64,000 nt of DNA. Source: Paenibacillus sp. TCA20 (GTDB lineage: Bacteria > Bacillota > Bacilli > Paenibacillales > Paenibacillaceae). Shown here in pieces: positions 56,971 to 64,000 of this stretch (positions are counted from its first letter, which is position 1; each line of letters opens with the position of its first letter). The translations under genes were made by a program, and so were the position numbers. The notes beneath the pieces were generated by a model, which was given only the letters and a program-made list of their open reading frames with translations, was not told the origin of the DNA and searched no databases. The DNA lies in contig NZ_BBIW01000003.1 in assembly GCF_000732325.1 (NCBI RefSeq), positions 186,001-250,000 of the forward strand, read 5' to 3'.

Positions 56971-58716
56971 TCAGGATCCGTTCTTGATCGTACTTGGGAG
57001 CTGTTTGATACGCTCCTCATCAGGGGTAACAAATAACGTCTTTTGGTTGTCATAAATAACAAAACCGGGCTTTGCGCCGTTCGGTTTCTTCACATGTCTG
57101 ACCAGGGTGTAGTCTACAGGGACACTGCTTGATTCCTTGGCTTGGCTGTAATAGGCAGCCAGCTGAGCAGCTTCTTCAAGCGTCTCCTCACCAAAAGAAC
57201 TCGACCGAATCACAACATGCGAGCCGGGAATATCCTTCGTATGCAGCCAGGTATCTCCTGAGCTTGCAAGACGGTTAGTTAAATATTCGTTTTGCAGATT
57301 GTTTTTGCCCACACAGATCTCAATGCCTTCGGATGATGTGAACACATGCAGGGTCGGCAAATTATTTTTCTTCTTTTTCTTCGAGCCTTTTTTGCTGCGA
57401 TCCCTTAAGTATCCCTGAGACACTAGTTCCTCGCGAATTTCCTCAATATCGCTCATGGAGGCGATGGACAGCTGCTGCAGCAGATTGTCCATATAATCAA
57501 TCTCTTCACGAGTCTTCTTCAGCTGATCCTCGATGATCTGCAGGCTGTTCTTGTATTTGTTGTACTTCTTGAAGTAGCGCTGTGCGTTGTCTGATGGTGT
57601 AAGAAGCGGATCCAGCGGAATTCTTACTTCCTTCTGCTCCTCATCATAGAAGTTGGGAAGCACAGCTTCCTTGTCCCCCTTCTGGATCGCATACAGCGAT
57701 GCGAATAGAAGCTCTCCGTAGATTCGATATTGATCTGCATCATCAGCTTCGGCAAGATCCTTCTGCAAGTGGTCCAGCTTCTTCACATTTTTGTTGCGCT
57801 CGTTCTGCAAAAAGCGGAGCAGGTCGCTCACCTTCTGTTTGACTGCGTCCCGTTCAGCCTTCTCGCCGTAATACGCCTCCATGCATTTGCTGATGGAAGA
57901 GAATGGGGTGAGCTCTTCGCTCAGATGTGTAAGAGGAATGGCTGAGAACACCATTTTCCCCTTTGGATTTTGACCGATCACAGGACTGAGCTCATCCGAA
58001 GATACAAGGCTCATCACCTCATTGAAGGCCTGGATCAACCTCGGCATTGCCTCAGACTTCGGCTCTCCGCTAAGCTGGGCTCGATACACGATTTCCTCAG
58101 CTATTAGCGGACTTATACCGCTGAAGGTATCGACGAGCCACTTAGCAGCTGTCCCTTCATAGGCTGTATAGGCTTCAAATACGGCTGAGTCGGCCATTAA
58201 TGGATGATGCTTGTTCTGCTGAGGCGGCTCGGTATAAGAAAATCCGGGCATGATCACCCGATAGCTGCTAATCGCCGGAGTGACGTGATGAATACCATCC
58301 ATCATGGTACCTGATGAAGGATCCAGCAAAATAATATTGCTGTGTCGTCCCATCAGCTCAATAATGATCCGTTTTACAGATACATCCCCCAGCTCGTCTC
58401 GCTGCCTTACGTCAATGTGAATAATTCTTTCCATACCGACCTGACTGATCTTCTCAATAATCCCGCTCTCACAGTGCTTGCGCAGCAGCATACAGAACAT
58501 GGGTGCTTCCGTCGGATTAATGAAGGTTTGCTCTGTAAAATGAACCCGCGGGTAGGTAGGGCTTGCTGACAGCAGCAGCTTGGCATTCTCCCGGCCTGCT
58601 CGAAGGCTGATCACGATATCATGCGTATTAGGTTGATGTATTTTATTGATGCGTCCGCCAACACAGGCTTGCAGCTCGTCTACAATAGCGCGGACGACGA
58701 TTCCGTCTAGTGCCAT
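56971..58716 (-). CDS. rqcH: RqcH (NFACT, FbpA/YloA), ribosome quality control protein
   Basis: Adds alanine tails to stalled peptides on the 50S subunit and so marks them for degradation. 581 residues: NFACT-N (MALDGIVVRAIVDEL ... GGRINKIHQP ... IDVRQRDELGD), a long coiled coil around 275-440, and NFACT-R (VGKNNLQNEYLTNRLASSGDTWLHTKDIPGSHVVIRS). A basic stretch SKKGSKKKKKN precedes it. Divergent from the calcium ATPase, as yloA and yloB are neighbours in B. subtilis. Confidence 0.95.
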   Translation of the reverse strand: MALDGIVVRAIVDELQACVGGRINKIHQPNTHDIVISLRAGRENAKLLLSASPTYPRVHFTEQTFINPTEAPMFCMLLRKHCESGIIEKISQVGMERIIHIDVRQRDELGDVSVKRIIIELMGRHSNIILLDPSSGTMMDGIHHVTPAISSYRVIMPGFSYTEPPQQNKHHPLMADSAVFEAYTAYEGTAAKWLVDTFSGISPLIAEEIVYRAQLSGEPKSEAMPRLIQAFNEVMSLVSSDELSPVIGQNPKGKMVFSAIPLTHLSEELTPFSSISKCMEAYYGEKAERDAVKQKVSDLLRFLQNERNKNVKKLDHLQKDLAEADDADQYRIYGELLFASLYAIQKGDKEAVLPNFYDEEQKEVRIPLDPLLTPSDNAQRYFKKYNKYKNSLQIIEDQLKKTREEIDYMDNLLQQLSIASMSDIEEIREELVSQGYLRDRSKKGSKKKKKNNLPTLHVFTSSEGIEICVGKNNLQNEYLTNRLASSGDTWLHTKDIPGSHVVIRSSSFGEETLEEAAQLAAYYSQAKESSSVPVDYTLVRHVKKPNGAKPGFVIYDNQKTLFVTPDEERIKQLPSTIKNGS

Positions 58717-58980
58717 ATTTTTAGTGTTCTCCCATCTTAAGCTTTGATTCGTAGCCGAGTACGGCTAGATTCACTTCTTACTATCATGCCATAGTTTTGA
58801 CAAAAACTTAAGAGCTCTTTAGATGTGATAATTCAGTCCTTGTCCGAATACAGTAATGTTAGTAGTTTGTCCGGCATTATTGACGGTGCTTACTGAAGAA
58901 CCTGAATCCTATTTTGACTTGGGCACGTCATGACACTGGACAGGCACAGGACTATAGACCGGGAGGGGAAACTGCACGTG

Positions 58981-61770
58981 ATGGAGCATAAGAATTGGCA
59001 TCAGATGAGCATAGAGGATCTTGGGGCCAGCCTGGATGTGGACCCGCAGATAGGTCTGACAGAAGCCGAAGCGGAAGAAAGACAAAAAAAATCAGGAGCT
59101 AACGAGCTGTCCGAAGGGAAAGGAATCTCACCGATCACCCTTTTCCTGAATCAATTCAAGGATTTTATGGTGCTTGTTCTGGTTGGTGCCACACTTGTAT
59201 CCGGGCTGCTGGGCGAATATCTGGATGCTATCACCATTATCGCGATTATTCTGCTGAATGGAATCCTTGGGTTTGTACAGGAGTTTCGTGCCGAACGATC
59301 GCTCAGCGCGCTCAAGAAATTGTCTGCGCCGACTTCTAAGGTGCTGCGGAACGGTAAGGTAATGCAAATACCGGCCAAAAACTTGGTCCAGGGAGATATT
59401 GTCATACTGGAGAGCGGAGATCGCGTTCCGGCCGATATTCGCTTTGTTGCAGCCAGCAACTGTGATGTTGAAGAATCTGCGCTCACGGGAGAATCTGTGC
59501 CGGTTAGTAAGCATAGCAGAATCATTCAGCAAGAGGAAATCCCGCTCGGTGATCAGAAGAATATCGGTTTCATGGGCACGATGGTGACCAGAGGAACAGC
59601 GAAGGGAATCGTAATTCGCACCGGCATGGATACCGAAATGGGCAAAATCGCTGATCTGATCCAGAATACCGAAGCGCAGGAGACACCTTTGCAGCGCAGA
59701 CTTGAGCAGCTAGGCAAAATATTAATCGTCGTTGCCCTGGTACTTACCGTTCTGGTTGTTGTGGCAGGTATTCTGCATGGACAACCGGCAGTGGGGATGT
59801 TCCTGGCAGGTGTGAGCCTTGCTGTAGCCGCAATCCCTGAAGGTCTGCCTGCGATTGTAACGATTGCGCTTGCGCTTGGTGTACAGCGTATGATCAAACG
59901 GAAGGCCATTGTCCGCAAGCTTCCTTCGGTTGAAACACTGGGATCGGCCTCGGTCATTTGCTCGGATAAGACGGGAACACTGACGCAGAACAAAATGACG
60001 GTAACGGATGTATGGCAGGGCGGACGTCATCTGAAGGTGTCCGGGGAAGGATACAGTCCTTCCGGAGAAATTACGTATCAAGACCAAATCGTGGACTTGA
60101 AGAGTGATCAATCTCTTCGCAGACTGTTCCAGATTAGTGCACTTTGCAACAATGCGCAGATCGAAGAGGTTCCGGCCGGAGATATGCGAAACGGCAAAAA
60201 GCTGCTGGAGGAGACGGAGTGGAGACTGAAGGGGGATCCAACAGAAGGAGCCCTGGTTACGCTTGCCTCCAAAGCCGGTGTATCACCGCAAAGCCTGTCT
60301 GGCTTATATGAGCGTGTGCAGGAGTTTCCATTCGACTCGGAACGGAAGCTGATGTCTGTCATGATGAAGCATCAAGGCGGAAGACTGATCTTTACTAAAG
60401 GTGCGCCGGACGTATTAATCCAGGAATGCACCTACATCATGTGGGAAGGCAAGGTAGTGCCATTTACAGGGACGCTGAGACAGAGGGTTACGGCAGCGGG
60501 AGAGAGAATGGCAAGCTCGGCTTTGAGAGTGCTGGGCATGGCCTATCGTGAAGTGAAGCCGGAAGAACACGTCGATTGTGAACAGAAAGCAGAAAGTCAG
60601 CTGATCTTTGTTGGCCTAGCCGGGATGATTGATCCTCCACGCAAGGAGGTACGTGATGCGATTGCAACCTGCAGAAGAGCCGGAATCAAGACAGTCATGA
60701 TTACGGGTGACCATTCCATGACAGCGGAGGCGATTGCACATCAGCTTGGCATATTGCCGCGGGATGGTAAGGTACTGACAGGTCAGCATCTTGCTTCATT
60801 AAGTGATGATGAGCTGGACAATGAAGTCGAGCAGACCTATGTTTATGCAAGAGTATCTCCGGAGCATAAGCTGAGGATCGTAAAATCACTTCAGCGCAAA
60901 GGCCACGTGGTTGCTATGACAGGAGATGGTGTTAATGACGCGCCTGCGATCAAAGCCGCAGATATCGGGATTGCGATGGGGATCACAGGTACGGATGTAA
61001 CCAAGGAAGCCTCTGCTCTCATACTAAGTGATGACAATTTCTCTACCATTGTTTCGGCTATTGAGGAAGGGCGAAATATATATGAGAACATAAGAAAGTT
61101 TATTCGTTATTTGCTGGCTTCCAATGTCGGAGAGATATTAACGATGTTCTTCGCCATGATGGCAGGTCTACCACTGCCACTGTTGCCGATTCAGATTCTA
61201 TGGGTCAATCTTGTGACCGACGGGCTGCCAGCGATGGCATTAGGAGTCGACCAGCCGGAGAAAGATCTAATGGAGCATAAACCGCGTTCTGCGAAAGAAA
61301 ACATTTTTGCAAGAAGACTGGGCTGGAAGATTATTAGCCGTGGTGTGCTGATCGGATTATGTACGCTGGGGGCATTCTGGTTAACGTTACAGGCCGCACC
61401 CGATAGTGAAGGGCAGCTTGTTAAAGCCCAGTCCGTAGCTTTTGCAACCCTTGTCATGGCGCAGCTCATCCATGTATTTGACTGCCGAAGCTCAAGATCT
61501 ATATTCCATCGCAATCCGCTGCAGAATAAATATTTGGTTCTTGCGGTTCTGTCATCTGTCATTCTGATGCTTATCGTAATGTACACGCCTCAACTGCAGC
61601 CGATCTTCAAAACTGTACCGCTTGATCTAAGAGAGTGGGCGCTTGTTATCGTTGCTGCCGGAATTCCTACATTCCTTCTTGGAATCGGCAGTGTATGGGG
61701 AGGACGCCGTAACCGTAGGAGATTGACAACCGGAGGCTACACACCAAAAAATACAAAGTTTTCAGCATAA
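58981..61770 (+). CDS. calcium-translocating P-type ATPase (SERCA-like, YloB type)
   Basis: About 929 residues, P-type IIA. Cation-ATPase N-domain (WHQMSIEDLGASLDVDPQIGLTEAEA), TGES in the actuator (ALTGESVPVSK), PEGLPAIVTIAL in helix M4, phosphorylation site CSDKTGTLTQNK (Asp329), KGAPDVLI nucleotide site, and TGDGVNDAPAIKAADIG. Transmembrane helices M5-M10 follow. Start is ATG 58981 or GTG 58978 behind GAGGGGA. Exports Ca2+; the CAX exchanger at 44.3 kb is a second calcium exit. Confidence 0.94.
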   Translation: MEHKNWHQMSIEDLGASLDVDPQIGLTEAEAEERQKKSGANELSEGKGISPITLFLNQFKDFMVLVLVGATLVSGLLGEYLDAITIIAIILLNGILGFVQEFRAERSLSALKKLSAPTSKVLRNGKVMQIPAKNLVQGDIVILESGDRVPADIRFVAASNCDVEESALTGESVPVSKHSRIIQQEEIPLGDQKNIGFMGTMVTRGTAKGIVIRTGMDTEMGKIADLIQNTEAQETPLQRRLEQLGKILIVVALVLTVLVVVAGILHGQPAVGMFLAGVSLAVAAIPEGLPAIVTIALALGVQRMIKRKAIVRKLPSVETLGSASVICSDKTGTLTQNKMTVTDVWQGGRHLKVSGEGYSPSGEITYQDQIVDLKSDQSLRRLFQISALCNNAQIEEVPAGDMRNGKKLLEETEWRLKGDPTEGALVTLASKAGVSPQSLSGLYERVQEFPFDSERKLMSVMMKHQGGRLIFTKGAPDVLIQECTYIMWEGKVVPFTGTLRQRVTAAGERMASSALRVLGMAYREVKPEEHVDCEQKAESQLIFVGLAGMIDPPRKEVRDAIATCRRAGIKTVMITGDHSMTAEAIAHQLGILPRDGKVLTGQHLASLSDDELDNEVEQTYVYARVSPEHKLRIVKSLQRKGHVVAMTGDGVNDAPAIKAADIGIAMGITGTDVTKEASALILSDDNFSTIVSAIEEGRNIYENIRKFIRYLLASNVGEILTMFFAMMAGLPLPLLPIQILWVNLVTDGLPAMALGVDQPEKDLMEHKPRSAKENIFARRLGWKIISRGVLIGLCTLGAFWLTLQAAPDSEGQLVKAQSVAFATLVMAQLIHVFDCRSSRSIFHRNPLQNKYLVLAVLSSVILMLIVMYTPQLQPIFKTVPLDLREWALVIVAAGIPTFLLGIGSVWGGRRNRRRLTTGGYTPKNTKFSA

Positions 61771-61942
61771 AGTAGATTTCCTTCGCTCCTTGAGGTATGC
61801 TATCCTGAAAAAGTCAAATGCTTATCATATTTTAGTAGGATACTTGAGATAAACAGCTTGGCTGGAGAGAATGAGCTTATTTATGATAGCTATCATGAAT
61901 GGTTCTTTCGATCTGGAGTGCCAAAAGGAGCGGAGTTACGTC

Positions 61943-62776
61943 ATGGAATTTACGAAAATGCATGGACTGGGTAACGACTTTGTTGTCGTATATGGAGAAC
62001 AAGAGCTTCCCGCTAACGCGGCTGAGCTGGCGATAAAATGGTGCGATCGATTCTTTGGGATCGGTGCAGATGGGCTTGTATTTATTTTGCCTTCCGATAC
62101 TGCGGATTTCCAAATGCGCATCATTAATTCGGATGGTACAGAGGCTGAACAATGCGGTAATGCAATTCGCTGTGTTGCCAAATATGTGTACGATAAAGGA
62201 CATATTGACCGGGAAGAGATTACGATTCGTACGATTGGGGCAGGCGTACAGCCCGTTCAGCTGACTGTAAAGGACGGCAAAGTGGAGACGGTGCGTGTTG
62301 ATATGGGAGAACCTCAGCTTGACGGTCTTAAGGTGCCGACGACAATTGATGCAAATCCAGTTGTGAATGAACCTATAGAGGTGGGAGGCAGCGGCTTCCG
62401 GTTCACTGCAGTATCTATGGGTAATCCACACTGTGTAATTTATGTTGATGATGCCGTGAGCTTTGATCTGGCCGCATGGGGACCTAAAATGGAAGTGCAT
62501 CCGTTGTTCCCTAACAAAACGAATGTGGAGTTTGCAACGGTGAAGGATCGCAGGCATGTAGATATGCGGGTGTGGGAACGCGGCGCAGGACCGACGCTCG
62601 CCTGTGGAACCGGGGCTTGTGCTACCTTGGTATCCTCTGTTCTGAACGATGTAACGGATCGTGAAGCCTGGATCAGTCTAAAGGGCGGTGACCTGTATAT
62701 TGAGTGGAGTGAGGAAGATAACCATGTATACATGTCAGGACCTGCCGAGATTGTATATACAGGAACTACGAACTGA
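61943..62776 (+). CDS. dapF: diaminopimelate epimerase
   Basis: Interconverts LL- and meso-diaminopimelate for lysine and peptidoglycan synthesis. MEFTKMHGLGNDFVVV, EQCGNAIRC with the catalytic Cys71, MGNPHCVIYVDD and LACGTGACAT with Cys221 are all present; 277 residues is typical. GGAG (61932-61935) lies seven bases ahead of ATG 61943; an earlier in-frame ATG at 61871 lacks a ribosome site. Confidence 0.97.
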   Translation: MEFTKMHGLGNDFVVVYGEQELPANAAELAIKWCDRFFGIGADGLVFILPSDTADFQMRIINSDGTEAEQCGNAIRCVAKYVYDKGHIDREEITIRTIGAGVQPVQLTVKDGKVETVRVDMGEPQLDGLKVPTTIDANPVVNEPIEVGGSGFRFTAVSMGNPHCVIYVDDAVSFDLAAWGPKMEVHPLFPNKTNVEFATVKDRRHVDMRVWERGAGPTLACGTGACATLVSSVLNDVTDREAWISLKGGDLYIEWSEEDNHVYMSGPAEIVYTGTTN

Positions 62777-62814
62777 TGTAATCGGAATACTATTATAAAG
62801 TTATAAATCTGAAG

Positions 62815-62859
62815 GCATCCCCATTAACCATTGTTTTGGTTGATGGGCGTGCTTTTTTT
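62815..62859 (+). terminator. dapF terminator
   Basis: GCATCCCCATTAACCA and TGGTTGATGGGCGTGC pair over most of 16 bases, then a seven-base T run. Confidence 0.85.
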
Positions 62860-62905
62860 ATGGAATCATACGGAATACCGACAAATGGGTAAGGAGTGAT
62901 TAGTT

Positions 62906-63592
62906 ATGCTGTTAGAGATTATAGCAACGACCGTGGACGACGCCGTTACGGCAGAGAAGTGCGGTGCCAATCGCTTGGAGCTGATTACGGCCATTACTGA
63001 AGGCGGATTAACTCCAGGAATCGGTCTTGTCTCCCAAGTGGTGAAGTCTGTTAGCATTCCCGTGCATGTCATGGTGCGTCCACATAGCCGTTCCTTCGTT
63101 TATAGTGAGACCGATGTGGAAACGATGGCTGCCGAGATTGAGGCGATCCGGCAGACAGGTGCGGCAGGCGTTGTACTTGGAGCGCTGACAACAGATGGCA
63201 AAATCGATGTTAGAACGTTAGAGCTGCTGCTCAAGTCAGCTGGTGATCTGCAGGTGACGTTTCATCGTGCCTTTGATGAGCTGGAGGATCAGCTGGAGGG
63301 TCTCAGTACTCTTGCGAAGTATCATGCAGTAACGAGAGTTCTCACCTCCGGTGGTCCGAAGCCGGCCCCCCAGTCGATTCCACAAATTCGCAGACTTGTG
63401 GAACAGGCAGCAGGAAGCCACCTTTGTATTCTAGCGGGCAGTGGCTTGAAGAGAGAAATGATCACGAACTTTATTGAGCAAACCGGTGTAACAGAGATCC
63501 ACTTCGGCTCTGCCGTCCGCTACGATCAGTCCGGTCTACAGCCGATCAATCCGGCCGAGCTGCGTGCCCTCTCTGATTGCATCCATAAATAA
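62906..63592 (+). CDS. cutC: CutC family protein
   Basis: 228 residues, TIM-barrel: LLEIIATTVDDAVTAEKCGANRLELITAITEGGLTPGIGLV, VHVMVRPHSRSFVYSE, GVVLGALTTDGKID, FHRAFDE, RVLTSGGPKPAPQ and FGSAVR. Originally tied to copper tolerance in E. coli, though that role is disputed. GTAAGGAG before ATG 62906. Confidence 0.95.
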   Translation: MLLEIIATTVDDAVTAEKCGANRLELITAITEGGLTPGIGLVSQVVKSVSIPVHVMVRPHSRSFVYSETDVETMAAEIEAIRQTGAAGVVLGALTTDGKIDVRTLELLLKSAGDLQVTFHRAFDELEDQLEGLSTLAKYHAVTRVLTSGGPKPAPQSIPQIRRLVEQAAGSHLCILAGSGLKREMITNFIEQTGVTEIHFGSAVRYDQSGLQPINPAELRALSDCIHK

Positions 63593-63654
63593 AAGGGGCA
63601 GGAAAAAGTAAATGCTGACAAGCAGATATTTGTCTATTATCTAAGTAATGGGAC

Positions 63655-63674
63655 AGCAGCAGCCTGCTTTTTTT
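63655..63674 (+). terminator. weak terminator after cutC
   Basis: Five-base stem AGCAG / CTGCT followed by seven T, 60 bases past the cutC stop. Confidence 0.45.
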
Positions 63675-63740
63675 GCTTAAACAATCCTCCCATTTGTGTT
63701 ACATTAGTGTGAATAAATTGGAATTGGCGGGAGGAGAACG

Positions 63741-64000
63741 ATGGCGGATTTACGTGAAGTGTTGAAGAATGAAGTCATTATTGGCGATGGCGCTATGGGA
63801 ACACAGCTCTATCAAATGGGTGTGCCGGTCGGAGTTTCTTACGAGGAATTAAACCTGACATCCCCCGAGATGGTCAAGGATGTTCATCGCAGATACATTG
63901 AAGCGGGAGCTAGGCTCATTGAAACAAATACATTTTCTGCGAATTACGTTAACCTATCCAAATATGGACTTGAAGATCAAGTCGAGGCAATCAACCGGGC
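63741..64000 (+). CDS. homocysteine S-methyltransferase, N-terminal part (YitJ/MetH-like; partial)
   Basis: 86 codons run off the window. KNEVIIGDGAMGTQLYQMGVPVGVSYEELNLTSPEMVKDVHRRYIEAGARLIETNTFSAN is the start of the homocysteine-binding barrel of MetH or YitJ. In B. subtilis YitJ that domain is fused to methylenetetrahydrofolate reductase; the rest is needed to decide. GGGAGGAG seven bases before ATG 63741. No SAM riboswitch is seen in the 150-base leader, though B. subtilis yitJ has one. Confidence 0.88.
   Translation, partial: MADLREVLKNEVIIGDGAMGTQLYQMGVPVGVSYEELNLTSPEMVKDVHRRYIEAGARLIETNTFSANYVNLSKYGLEDQVEAINR

Noticed and set aside
61877..62557. 226-codon open frame opposite dapF
   Set aside because: Antisense shadow with no start signal; dapF motifs are intact on the plus strand.

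Overview
The window reads as chromosomal DNA of a Gram-positive, endospore-forming member of the Bacillales, most likely a Paenibacillus or close relative. The signs are Bacillus-type core genes (ccpA, acsA/acuA, ytxJ, ylbF/ylbG, ylaN, yugN, rqcH next to the calcium ATPase, rpsD next to a GAF-GGDEF cyclase), a YjcZ-type spore peptide, a bacilliredoxin (so bacillithiol is likely), a T-box leader on tyrS, strong GGAGG ribosome sites with many GTG/TTG starts, and accessory families frequent in Paenibacillus (WGxxGxxG protein, stalk-domain secreted protein). I see no insertion sequence, prophage, CRISPR array or rRNA.

Layout. 1-2.3 kb: end of a probable transporter component, a binding lipoprotein and two CAT-anticodon tRNAs (initiator Met; probable lysidine-type Ile). 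2.3-5.4 kb: a possibly structured leader and two tandem CNNM/CBS membrane proteins, the second lacking its C-terminal domain, each behind the same hairpin leader and TTG start. 5.5-6.1 kb: a two-gene operon (mini WYL-like protein plus winged-helix protein) under a textbook LexA box. 6.1-14.6 kb: small membrane, lipo- and secreted proteins, tRNA-Leu, ung, a HExxH protein, tRNA-Val, a GNAT enzyme and a 75-bp tandem repeat. 14.6-22.9 kb: speA, yktB, gndA, aroK, a divergent aroA and a CoA-binding protein.

22.9-33.1 kb is a carbon-metabolism block: a PTS EIICBA translationally coupled to enzyme I without HPr, bacilliredoxin ytxJ, ccpA, mtnN, and acuA divergent from acsA, whose leader carries a cre site. 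An HPr-like protein that keeps the regulatory serine but lacks the catalytic histidine lies at 43.6 kb. 33.2-43 kb: a class A penicillin-binding protein with fibronectin domains, T-box/tyrS, rpsD with a long leader, a diguanylate cyclase-type protein and an M29 aminopeptidase.

43.9-64 kb: ylaN, a Ca2+/H+ exchanger, an Asp23-like protein, yugN-ftsW, an M20 hydrolase, a CBS protein, a bacterial XPB helicase with its partner, ylbF-ylbG, a LysR regulator, a PHP phosphoesterase, rqcH, a calcium ATPase, dapF, cutC and the start of a homocysteine methyltransferase. Most genes are single units or pairs closed by strong hairpin terminators. An imperfect inverted repeat of about 40-44 bp (GAATCAATTTCATA-type arms) recurs in the intergenic regions before the CoA-binding, PTS and acsA genes, with a half-copy before the CBS gene. 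It is one of the more interesting unexplained signals, together with the LexA-box WYL/HTH operon.
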